This document shows positions 46,201 through 53,916 of a stretch of 64,000 nt of DNA, one piece after another. The number at the start of each line of letters is the position of its first letter. Position 1 is the stretch's first letter. The notes under the pieces are model-generated. The model searched no databases. It saw only the letters and a program-made list of their open reading frames with translations, and was not told the origin of the DNA. The DNA lies in the NCBI GenBank assembly GCA_026874595.1, contig CM049310.1, positions 5,952,001 to 6,016,000 of the forward strand, given 5' to 3'. The position numbers and the translations under genes were made by a program. This DNA comes from Sipunculus nudus. Its lineage: Eukaryota > Annelida > Sipuncula > Golfingiida > Sipunculidae.

Positions 46201-49200
46201 TGAAAACTTGAATAAAATCTACAGTTTTTGATCAACTGGTTTCAAATTTTTGGTGTTAACAGACAAAATGCTAACAAAAACATGTTGTGAAAATTAAATC
46301 CACAGTATTTACATGAAAAAAACGTGCCATGGTCAAACTTGGGCAAAATTTAAGGTACCAATTTTATATTTTGGCCAATATTTAAAATAATTTAACAGAT
46401 TTTGATCTAATTTTTGGTATACAATTAAATTTTGATCAATTAAAGTTGTATTACTGAAAAAAAGTCCCTACCTGTAACACTTTTGGTCTTAAGTGACCAA
46501 ATATCTTTCCTGATTTTTTTACAAAGTCCCTTATGTTTGGGCCCATAACTTTTTTAAGTTAAATAATACTGACTTAATTTCTGGCATGTACATAGGAACT
46601 ATATAGAGGAAAATTAATGGTAAATATGAAGAAAACCAGATGAGTGGTTTTGATATTAGGCGGTCCTGAAGTGTGAAAATAGATTTCTAATAAAAAATTG
46701 AGGTTTTTCCTTAATATCTTGAAGGAACGAAGTCCTATTGACCCAATTTTCGGCATGGTAGGAGATTTTGGGGACATCTTACTGTATGGCGAATTTCAGA
46801 TTCATAGGTCCAATGGTGTCGAAATGTGCCAGTCTTACGGACGGACATCCGGACAGACGGACGGACAGACAGATGGACGGACAATGGACCACGACTATAG
46901 CTCAGATTACTTATAGTCAGCTGAGCTAAAAATATAATTTATTTTTTTTTATTAATAAAATTAAATGAAAAATACCATGGGTAACTGCATGGTGTTATTT
47001 GGAATACATTTTCATCCATCCATTCAAGATCCATATGTACAACATTAATATTTGCAAGGTAATTCCCTGTTCCTCATAAACTATAAAATTCCTTTTATAT
47101 TAATTTTTCTTAAAGTCGTTATTATAAACCAATAAAAATTTATTATTTCTTGTTTTTTTTTTATGTTGGGGTCAAAACAGCTACAAGATGAGTTGGGTTG
47201 GACACCTGGATCAACTATGGCTAGCTGTAAGCTGCCTGGCTGCCCAGTATATGCCCCGCCTAAAGCATGGATACCGTAAATCTTGTGTACATGCCAGGCC
47301 CATGTATAAGCCGGTCCAGAGTTTTAGGGGTGGAAGAACAGGGAAAATTTTTTATTTGGGCCCTGTCGATCGTGAGGAAGTCTCAGCTCATAAGAGCTGG
47401 GCAAACGACGTCATCGTTTGTGGAGGCACATAAATGGAAAAAAAAATATAACTTAATTTCAGGTAAAGAAGGTCAAAAGAGGTGAAAGTACAAAGCTAGA
47501 CCATGCAAATCACAAGATAAGCCCACATGAAAGAGCATTCTGTCCTCAGCTCAGCTTGTTTTTATCCATGGATCATGGGCAATAATTTTTGATACAATAA
47601 GAATTGTATTATACATCCTGTGAACACACAAAAACGACAGTTTTGTTCAAGTTTTAATTAACTCGGGTTTTCCTTTTCTTGACGGATGGACATACTGATG
47701 AACCATTACATGCATATAACTGTATATATGTGGTGCAAGTTTCTAACATTGCGAACTGCAGGGAGAGTTATGGGAGCTTCGGCAACTCATGGATAAAATG
47801 TCTGTTGTTCTTTGATCAAACTCTGTGTTCTTATCACTCCAAAACTTGCGTCCCGTCTTTTGATGAAAGTTTTCATGTGCTAATCCTATAATCCACAATG
47901 TGGAGTACTAATTCTTGAAGGTGTGGTGTCCTTTTGTCTAATAACACTGCGATATTGATGTCACGTTGAACTCAGATCTGTTTCAGCTAGGGCCACAGTC
48001 ATTCACTAGGATTTGTTGTAATTTTTAAGTAAGAACTTCAGAACAGAGTGATTATTTCCCCCCCCCCCCCCTATGTCAGTAACACAGGTGCAAAGCATGA
48101 TCTATTTTAGGGCTTCTTGCTACGGGCTGCTAGCATGTACCCACGTCCTGGATAACAGCTGATAAGGGTTGTTATCAGGCAATTGTCGAACTGATAAACC
48201 ATTGCACACCAGCTCTGAATGATTCTGAATGTATCCTGTGCAGTGCTGTTTTCCACTAGTCAAGCCATCTTTAGTTTATCGGATAATATGTTACCTGGTC
48301 TTTTGAAACAGAGATATGTACAGTTATTTTTTCTTTTTAATTTGGTCATGATGATATTGTTCTGCACAGAACACAATCTTGTTTTTCTTTGACAGAGCCA
48401 TTTGTGTTTAGACCATACAGGAGTATAATGTGTGCTAGGTTCACAGAGCTGGCTAACTGAAAAGCATGTCATTGAATTCCTTGAGAACTGGTCGATCAAA
48501 TACACCTAGGAATATGGTGGGCGTCCTTAAAATCCCATATGGTCAGTCTCAACTTTGCCGGTAAATTCTGTTGTAACAATGTATATAAATATTAATATTA
48601 TTTATTAAGAAACAAAAACAGTACTATTATATACAATAATTTTTATTGCCTGAATTATATCACACATGCTGTAGGAATTGGCTGTTGACATTAGAACAAA
48701 ATTTTAGCCTCCCAGTGACAGGACTGGTCAGACAGGTCGGTTGGTTGTCTATGGCAGATAGTGGTCATTTTTTAAATTAAATTTCATAAATTCAACATAT
48801 TATGCAATACTGACCTTAGCTTTGGTATGTACATGAAAAATGCATGGAAGAATATGCAATCTAAATATGATCAAAAACAGATCAGTGGTTTTGATATTAG
48901 GAAGTCTTGAAGTGTCACAATGGGCTTTTAATAGAAAACAAAGTTTTTTTCCTTCAATTGAGCAGTCGGATCAAATGCTTTAAGATAACTTTGATTTTAA
49001 TACTACACCCAACTTGTAGCAAATGGTAAAAGTAGTGTGCACAACTTTTCACAAGCATTTTGTATTTTTTGTGATTCTTGAGTACATGTATCTATTTTGA
49101 GATATTTTGAGAATTCCTCAAGGTTCTCCCAAAATGTTGTGAGATCCTAGCCCAAATGTGTTTACATTTCACTCTAAAGTATAATGAGACAGGCAAGTTA

Positions 49201-49415
49201 TGTAATTTCCTAAACAACAGCAGTCTGCTCAATCTGTTTCACTCACCGTTGCTATTCATGTATCTAATGGAGGTATCTACGTCCACCACTGGGACCTTCT
49301 GCCCTTTATTCATCCCGATCGTCACCTGATCACCTTCTCCTTCCTCCTCTACATCTTCTAATTCCTCATTTTTCAGATTTTGTGTTGTGTGCAGCAAACA
49401 TCCCTGTATAACCGG
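28133..49415 (-). CDS. MRPS18B: MRPS18B: mitochondrial small-subunit ribosomal protein (mS40), exon 1 not found
   Basis: A nuclear gene for a protein of the mitochondrial 28S subunit, one of the S18 paralogues. Six exons (49415-49247, 34919-34822, 33302-33231, 30250-30184, 29767-29708, 28230-28133) have GT-AG borders and join in phase to a TAG stop, giving about 187 residues. Recognition blocks in order: VWEPYRRNHKGRLPPKKTRK, GNPCPICRDEYLVVHYK, NAGLLEQFISPQTGEV, GVCQKAH and AVQQAWDKGLL. These align with MRPS18B rather than MRPS18A or C, notably RRNHKG and NPCPICRD. Two cysteines of the CPIC site and the Cys of GVC remain. The first exon here has no upstream Met and enters at phase 0, so a start exon with the targeting signal lies further right. 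Human MRPS18B is 258 residues with a longer tail. Confidence 0.93.
28231..28697. other. MRPS18B last intron, left part, nothing seen
   Basis: AT-rich intron DNA next to the final exon, no repeat recognised. Confidence 0.5.
28698..29478. repeat. 41-bp minisatellite (19 units) in the last MRPS18B intron
   Basis: Nineteen units of close to 41 bp with consensus TGTCACATGCTATAGCC, GAGACTGATCTGAGC, TTTATATA. Variant units (CTTTCTATA followed by CTAAAGCC) appear at units 7-8 and again at units 14-16, suggesting a block duplication of about seven units. Confidence 0.95.
29708..29767 (-). CDS. MRPS18B: MRPS18B exon 6
   Basis: 60 nt, acceptor CTTTCAG|GTGTTT, donor CAAAG|GTATTA. Encodes GVCQKAHGSLLIAVQQAWDK, the S18 helix that follows the second zinc-ligand-like Cys. 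Confidence 0.92.
30184..30250 (-). CDS. MRPS18B: MRPS18B exon 5
   Basis: 67 nt, acceptor CTTTCAG|AATGCG, donor AACAG|GTAAGT. Encodes NAGLLEQFISPQTGEVIDF, then SRT plus one base. LLEQF and the P/H-x-TG turn are S18 family positions. Confidence 0.92.
30515..31027. mobile_element. hAT-type MITE, 513 bp, with perfect 8-bp target duplication
   Basis: Ends are CAGTGATGT and ACATCACTG, extending as a longer imperfect inverted repeat. The element is flanked on both sides by CTTATGGT (30507-30514 and 31028-31035), an exact 8-bp direct repeat as hAT transposases make. The interior is full of GGACTTGGACT-like repeats. A second copy lies at 58875-59358. It sits in MRPS18B intron DNA and does not code. 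Confidence 0.9.
31595..31830. repeat. Dispersed repeat with CTTCATCAGGTGG motif
   Basis: Contains a stretch reading ACACACAAGCTTTCGAAG and ACTTCTTCATCAGGTGG. This looks like a widely dispersed invertebrate retroelement tail as I remember it. Only one copy is in the window, so the limits are unclear. Confidence 0.4.
31840..32705. repeat. Tandem repeat, unit about 130-145 bp, ending in a GC hairpin
   Basis: Six units with GGTCTGTAATTCAANAGGTC, then GGAGCCCTCATATGTACC, then AATTTGGGAAAGCTGAAG and GCTGTGGTGGCCATATTGG. The right end has a hairpin with arms GGGC.CCGC and GCGGGGCCC (about 32671-32697) followed by TTTT. Fragments occur at 17430-17660. It is in MRPS18B intron DNA. Confidence 0.85.
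32706..33230. other. MRPS18B intron, nothing seen
   Basis: AT-rich, no repeat recognised. Confidence 0.45.
33231..33302 (-). CDS. MRPS18B: MRPS18B exon 4 (CPIC site)
   Basis: 72 nt, 24 codons, phase 0 at both ends; acceptor TTTGCAG|AGAGCA, donor TATAAG|GTAATG. Encodes RAGIMETGNPCPICRDEYLV, then VHYK. Confidence 0.93.
33560..33735 (-). mobile_element. Possible tRNA-derived SINE
   Basis: On the minus strand GGTTCAATTCC (33637-33647) fits a Pol III B box. It is followed by a GGGCTGGTGGTTTTCTCC-like tail of the kind seen in molluscan SINEs. The expected A box upstream is degenerate, so this is tentative. Confidence 0.35.
33736..34821. other. MRPS18B intron, nothing firm
   Basis: AT-rich. The segments around 33860-33910 and 34160-34260 share ACTTGCC and AGTCA-type phrases (an imperfect inverted pair), possibly an old MITE. 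No target duplication identified. Confidence 0.35.
34822..34919 (-). CDS. MRPS18B: MRPS18B exon 3
   Basis: 98 nt, acceptor ATTTTAG|CTTATA, donor GCATT|GTAAGT. Codes for YKITYAGAKVWEPY, then RRNHKGRLPPKKTRKMCI, the most diagnostic MRPS18B block. Confidence 0.93.
35262..35400 (-). mobile_element. Three stacked Helitron-like 3' termini
   Basis: CAAG plus palindromic hairpin occurs at 35262, 35320 and 35378. The first two are followed by an identical segment of about 54 bp (CATTAAAAGTAATCTCAGC...). The third (GGGACCCATGGGTC) leads into a longer family M body. The 58-bp period shows serial insertion or rolling-circle concatenation at one spot. Confidence 0.7.
35378..36143 (-). repeat. Repeat family M copy in MRPS18B intron
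   Basis: Starts with the palindrome and continues with GGTCACTGTGCTCGGCTGAA, as in 40254-40560 and partly 42510-43400. It is interrupted at 36143/36144 by the older Helitron H3. Confidence 0.65.
36350..36630. repeat. Two-copy tandem repeat of about 140 bp inside H3
   Basis: The block starting GAGTAGGGGGTGCCACCATG at about 36355 recurs at about 36504 almost unchanged, through CAGCACATGACAACACTATCC. Confidence 0.9.
37286..39027 (-). mobile_element. Helitron-like element H2, nested in H3
   Basis: The same family as H1 in opposite orientation. CTAG at 37289-37286 follows a hairpin (37297-37315) identical to that of H1. The TC start (39027-39026) lies in a hairpin with a CGGATAC arm. Flanks are A and T. 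It contains the 280-bp satellite in about five units with GGTGGCGCCACC palindromes, and a CGG-rich stretch near the 5' end. It interrupts H3 in an A/T-rich stretch (37220-37285 and 39028-39050). Confidence 0.87.
40254..40565 (-). repeat. Repeat family M fragment with Helitron-like 3' end
   Basis: CAAG (40254-40257) plus GGACCCATGGGTC, then sequence matching 35378-35660. The copy stops where a reversed repeat B begins. Confidence 0.65.
40566..40965 (-). repeat. Repeat B, reversed copy
   Basis: Starts TTTTTAGCTCAGCTGAC, continues through GTCCATCCGGCCGTCC and ends at GGTGGCGCCACC (40905-40916). This is the reverse of the order in 3936-4330. Confidence 0.8.
40966..42508 (+). mobile_element. Helitron-like element with nuclear-receptor half-site array
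   Basis: The 3' end is a 16-bp perfect palindrome GAGACCCATGGGTCTC running into CTAG (42505-42508) and followed by T, a Helitron-type terminus. A hairpin with arms AACTGACA / TGTCAGTT lies near the left end (about 40967-40990), but the TC start is not fixed. The interior is a tandem array of about 145-bp monomers. Confidence 0.65.
41185..42352 (+). repeat. 145-bp monomer array, nine copies of AGGTCAAAGGTCAAGGTCA
   Basis: Copies of the motif or a one- or two-base variant at about 41191, 41336, 41485, 41628, 41771, 41921, 42041, 42186 and 42331. Each is preceded by GATTTTGGGGTCA and followed by CAGG. Between them are CAAACTTGACTTATATATG and AAGCCAAACTTTTCATCCC. Confidence 0.93.
42509..44274. 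repeat. Dispersed repeat M-like sequence and unassigned intron DNA
   Basis: 42510-42660 and 43200-43400 parallel 35690-36140. A 15-G tract is at 42624-42638. A short tandem (GGGCAAGTTTAATTTTAT) repeats at 43470 and 43520. 43573-43990 is less AT-rich with two short open frames and no motif. Confidence 0.5.
44275..44749 (-). repeat. Repeat family M fragment
   Basis: CAAG with GGACCCATGGGTC at 44275, then AT-rich sequence. It precedes copy 2 of the composite repeat, as the 22835 copy precedes copy 1. Confidence 0.55.
44750..46930. repeat. Composite dispersed repeat, copy 2
   Basis: Direct-orientation duplicate of 23816-25975, including both repeat A copies and the terminal TAGCTCAG hairpin. 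The tetranucleotide tract before the hairpin differs in length between copies. Confidence 0.85.
46931..47260. repeat. Third partial copy of the composite repeat
   Basis: Resumes with AAAATACCATGGGTAACTGCATGG and runs through GTTGGGTTGGACACCTGGATC, matching 24180-24480. Confidence 0.75.
47261..49246. other. MRPS18B intron, mostly unassigned
   Basis: 48770-48960 is a fragment of repeat A. A 13-C tract is at 48059-48071. Nothing else recognised. Confidence 0.45.
49247..49415 (-). CDS. MRPS18B: MRPS18B exon 2 (N-terminal acidic region)
   Basis: 169 nt, acceptor TCTTACAG|CCGGTT, donor AACG|GTGAGT. It encodes PVIQGCLLHTTQNL, an acidic stretch EELEDVEEEGEGD, then VPVVDVDTSIRYMNSN. It joins the next exon to give YMNSNAYKITYAGAKVW, which fits the segment before RRNHKG in MRPS18B. 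Confidence 0.82.
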
Positions 49416-51110
49416 CTGTAAGAATCATAAGAAATAAATCCAGAAAGTGAATATACAAGAGAATTAAGTATATATTAAGAATACTGATTCACATTCACAG
49501 GTCGGACTGCTTATTTTCTTTCTAACCACAGAAAAGTTAATCAGGAAAAGTTGATTAGCAAAAGGGAAACTGATGCAAGAACCAAAATTAACAACAAAGA
49601 ACAAAGCCAAAGGTTTACTTCATATATCTATATATGAAATTCTATTAATGTATTATCTGAGAAAACAACAACTGTTGGTTTAATTATGGTTTAACCTGAC
49701 ACATAATAGCAGACAGAAAGCAATACACCAAGCTAATTTAATTCTTTAAATGTGATATACCAGTTGCTTGACCAGTCTTTTCATTTATAAAATAATTTTT
49801 TTTAATTTTGCTCATGCTGGGAGGGGCCTAGCCCTCTTCCCTTGTCTTCTTCCAATGATATTCCCTGGTTAGAGGGAATTCCTTTAGCGGTTCTGGCAAT
49901 GTACAACCCTGTATTACCCCCCCCCCCCTTCAAGGAAAATGATGTTTCCATGCCTATGTTAGCTTATGCACGTGGGTTGCCTGGCTGGTGTGCTGTCATG
50001 GCTATGACACAATTTTCTTAATGCCGTAAGACACAACAGGTTAATGAGCTAGAAAAATTGGGACTGTAATACTGGAGTGTAATATTATTACGATTTATTT
50101 TTTATTTACGATAAAAGATTCCTGTTTTAGACACCCTCCCAGGTATACTGTGTCAAAGGATCAGGTTGTACCCATGGCAAAATGCTCAAATCCTCAATGG
50201 CAATATTTTCCATAAATAAAATTATAATGAATATTAAAGACAATTAACCTCACAACCACAGCCCATATGTGCCTCCCTTTTCAGCTATATTATAATAATG
50301 AGACCCTGAAAAGCTCATTCACTGAAGGCTTTCCATGCCCATGACTGCATGAGCTCTTTACAACTAAATACTGACATCACAAAGGTCAATGATGTATGAG
50401 GTCGCATTAATGACGTCATCAACTGGAATTGCTGTATCTCTGTTCTGAAGTGTTGAGTATATCGCAGTCATTGTCAACTGTTTTGCTATATTTTGGATTA
50501 TTTGTCTCATACAAATTATACACCAGGTAAGACATTATCATTCACTTGGTAGGTAGTAGGATGAATGGCTCCTGTAACCTTTGGCCTAGATTTTATACTG
50601 TCTACTTTGTATAAAAAAATATCCCGGAAAATATGCCAACTAGGGTACTGGTACAGACAGACTGGTACACGTTCTGTTTGGGAGAGGTCTCACAAATTAT
50701 GCAAATATTGTTATTGTAAGGCAACTGACTGTTAACAGTATTATATATGCGACCTGATTGGCTGCACGGAACAGTTATGCTTATGATTATTCAATGAATG
50801 AATATGCTATTAAGGTCACGTAAAGTTCATGTTGAGGTCAATTGAACTTGAAGTTTTCATCTTTTTGAAGGAAATAAGAGGCGGAGGGAATGTCGAATCA
50901 CTCCCGCACCCTTGGAAAACAAGGTTAAGAGGGCGATATAGTTGATGAGGATAGAGAGAAAAAAGGGGTATAGTTTTTTGGGGGGTTTTCAGTACATATA
51001 TAACAAATGTTTACTGTCTCCTGTTTGACTCGTGATATTTGTTCATGTGAAATCTTGAACTTGGCTGCGTGGAAGTACCTGGAAGAGATGAAATACATGA
51101 ATTATTAGTA
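49416..51110. other. Upstream of MRPS18B exon 2; exon 1 expected here or further right
   Basis: No convincing Met-initiated segment with a phase-0 donor was found. A perfect CRE-type TGACGTCA is at 50411-50418. A 12-C tract is at 49917-49928. Confidence 0.35.
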
Positions 51111-51114
51111 CATC

Positions 51115-51215
51115 TAACATGGCATGCAAAGACAGCGTGCTGGATTGGGTCTCGAACCACTGGCTGGAGGCATACAAGTCCCATTGCATAACCACTATGC
51201 CACACAGAACTCATT
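51115..51215 (-). mobile_element. tRNA-derived SINE head
   Basis: On the minus strand an A box TGGCATAGTGG (51202-51192) and a B box GGTTCGAGACC (51158-51148) fit the Pol III consensus at tRNA spacing. The anticodon stem pairs poorly, so it is a SINE head or tRNA pseudogene rather than a working tRNA. A 3' tail is not defined. Confidence 0.6.
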
Positions 51216-51409
51216 GCAGAACCAGGGAAAACAGGGGTATTTAAACCTGGATTAAAAAATTTGATCACGTGGTACACTGTGGGGTACTACTTCACATGGA
51301 GTCATGATCATGTGATCATTGAATTAACTTCGTACGAACAACAAATTGATCACTTGGTGTAACTAGTTGAAAAAAGAATCAGGATAGTAAAAGGTAAAGA
51401 TGAATGATT

Positions 51410-51610
51410 GTTTACTTGGGTAATGAGAATGAATATGAGTAAATATTAGGGGGAGACCCCCAAAACCCCCCAGGATATGAAAATCAACAAGAGTAAATAT
51501 ATAAACATGAAGAGTGATTAGAATGGATATGGGTAATTATTGGGGGAGACCCCCTAAACCCCCCCCCCCCCCCCCCCCCCGGATATGACAATCAACATGA
51601 GTAATGCGAG
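51410..51610. repeat. Imperfect tandem with long poly-C
   Basis: Two units with AATATGAGTAAATATT / ATATGGGTAATTATTGGG, GGGGAGACCCCC and a C-rich tract; in the second the C run reaches 22 (51559-51580). Confidence 0.8.
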
Positions 51611-51878
51611 ATTGTGAAGGTGCGAGTTATGCCAAAGGTGGGGGTTTCCTGATGGAGTATTAATACAATAAAGGGAATGATATTTTATGCGACACCGTAC
51701 ATTTGATCATGGCGGAGGTAGAAGGATGTTGATACGACTACATGGAGATCGTAGATAAGAGATGAATTACTGTGATTGAGTATAGCCTATACTATAGGTA
51801 AGAAAGTGATATTTGAGTAGTATTATAGGCAGTTATATGTTAGAAAGAGTCCCTTGTTGTGTGACATGGCATAGTCGG

Positions 51879-52513
51879 ATACCAGTCGATTCGTCACCAC
51901 AGTCATTTCGTCACCAATTAACATGCGGTACCAAACGGTCAATTCGTCACCAATGTTTTGTATGATAAAATGTCTATCTATTACAATAAAAATTAAAATA
52001 CACAATGATACCTATACTAAAAAGTTTGTTTGGTTGTTGATTCTTTTAATTAACGGCTCAGGATACACCATGCAAGGAGTGGATTACATGTAAATACAAA
52101 CATTTCGCAGCATGGCCACCATGGTATTCAGGGCTATTTATGTCACCGCTCATCGTAAACAATTCCCTCACTGCAGCCCGTTTGAAATGTTTTTTTATTA
52201 CATACACGCAGGTGTTTTTGTTAAATAAAATCCACGTCCACAATTGACATAGAGGAACAAGCCGCCAAAAGAACTCTAAAATCTGAACCGGCCTTTGCAG
52301 AGTAAAAACGCTTTTTTTGCAGTAACTATTTTCCCGGCCATACTTCACTCTTCTGTCCTTCAATATTCTGTTCTTCTGTCATTTCCTATGCATTTGAATT
52401 GCTGATTTTAAGAACGTGCCAGATCAAGTCCAGCCTGACGTATCCTGACAGTCACTTCGTCACCAATTTCCTGTGGTGAGGAAATGACTGTGGTGACAAA
52501 ACTACTGGTTCCC
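51879..52513. mobile_element. Mutator-type MITE, 635 bp, with 10-bp target duplication
   Basis: Flanked by GCATAGTCGG on both sides (51869-51878 and 52514-52523). The termini share about 25 of 29 bases as inverted repeats starting ACCAGT and running through GTCACCACAGTCATTTC. The 9-10-bp duplication fits Mutator-like elements. A 101-codon minus-strand frame inside (52058-52363) has no transposase motif that I recognise. Confidence 0.85.
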
Positions 52514-52523
52514 GCATAGTCGG

Positions 52524-53660
52524 CGCTGTATAGGTGCGTGAGTGATTCGACATTTGGGCCAAAGAGGCATTAATCCAGACTCCAGATGATTCTTAATTGT
52601 TATAGTGCTACACTTAGTCATATAGGAAAAGTCTGTGAAAATATAAATGTGAGGACAGGTGTATATGGTGGCGGAATAAGCTATAGCAAATAGTGCAGTT
52701 GATGTCTGATGGGATTTTAAAGTTTCAAACTATAAATTACAGTGACAGATAGCACACATGTTTATTTCACTCATTATCGCTCGTCGACATGACACAAACA
52801 TGCGAAGGTTCTGCATTTAAATATACCCTCCCTTCATGAATATATCTTTCTAAAATATGTTCTTACGGAATCCTGGTTTCTGACTTTGGACAAAGCAGCC
52901 CTTAAAACCGTGGATAACATTCGGATCCCCAACATGGTGACTGTAACCTTGACCTTGTCACTTCAGATCGGAGAATAGTCGAGATTATTCGGCAATTTTC
53001 GGGAATGTATTAGCATAATGGGAAAGGAAGGGAAATTTGAAACCTAGTAGAAGATAATGTACTTTAAAACATTCGCACATAAATATGATTATATAATTTA
53101 ATATTTCAGTGACCTTCTGTGAATTTTTTAGATATAAAAACAATATATCACAACAAGGAATGTATAAGTATTGTGGACATGTTTTATTCCCTATCTGCCT
53201 GAGCGGTTCTCTTATGAGCATATGACGTCATTTATACGTAGAATTTTGCCCAGTAAGTGTGGGAAGGAGATGTCAGTCTATCTGAATTTTTCGAATTTTG
53301 TCTGAAATTGGAATCAGTTTGCACATATTTCATTTAAAATGTGTACTTGATGTTGTGTCTAATCATATTTTTATATTTTCTGCTTTCAGATTCCATACCA
53401 AAGTCCTTCCTGCGATGGAATTAAGTGGCGTTTGACATCCACGCGACAAGCCAAAACCTTGTCCTTGCTCGGCTGTGACCTAAATTTATATCCAGCTATT
53501 AACAACCTATCTAGGTTTCTCATGATGTGACAAAAAAAGCACAAGATATAAATTTGAGGGTCAATATAAGCCCTGAGATAAAGGGATAAAGGACTTTCAA
53601 GATATCTACTGGAATAATTTTGTAAGTTGCTAAGGAGCAGACAGCGTGCCCTCGAGGGGC
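52524..53660. other. Intergenic or 5' region of a right-hand gene
   Basis: A CRE-type TGACGTCA is at 53223-53230. A polypyrimidine tract and AG (TTTTCTGCTTTCAG, ending 53390) could be a 3' splice site before a GC-richer stretch (53391-53500) without a long frame. Confidence 0.35.
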
Positions 53661-53663
53661 AAG

Positions 53664-53798
53664 ATGGCGTTCATTCCCACCGTACTGTACACCTCGGTCG
53701 ACCAGATTATCATGATCTGTATTATATTTGTTTTTGGTTTTGCTTTGAGAAGGGCTGGACAATGTTGCTGTATGAATTGGCAGTTGTTTAGATTATAA
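53664..53798 (+). CDS. Candidate short ORF or first exon with a hydrophobic segment
   Basis: A 44-codon frame starts in a good context (GGGGCAAGATGGCG) in a GC-rich pocket. It reads MAFIPTVLYTSVDQ and then a hydrophobic run IIMICIIFVFGFAL. A possible acceptor and exon-like piece (VAALLLSITAARLSGGPF) follows at about 53862-53916. Neither matches a family that I recognise. It could be exon 1 of the plus-strand gene to the right or chance. Confidence 0.25.
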   Translation: MAFIPTVLYTSVDQIIMICIIFVFGFALRRAGQCCCMNWQLFRL

Positions 53799-53916
53799 TT
53801 TTTTTATTCCATAACAAGGATGACCAGGTGCCTTGAAAATGTTGCATTTGTCTGGCAGGTGGCAGCACTGCTGCTTTCCATCACTGCAGCCAGGCTGAGT
53901 GGAGGTCCTTTCAGAG

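Noticed and set aside
51115-51215. Functional tRNA gene
   Set aside because: A and B boxes fit, but the anticodon stem does not pair properly, so a SINE or pseudogene is likelier.
52058-52363. 101-codon frame inside the Mutator-type MITE as a transposase
   Set aside because: No DDE or zinc-finger motif is visible, and the element is far too short to be autonomous.
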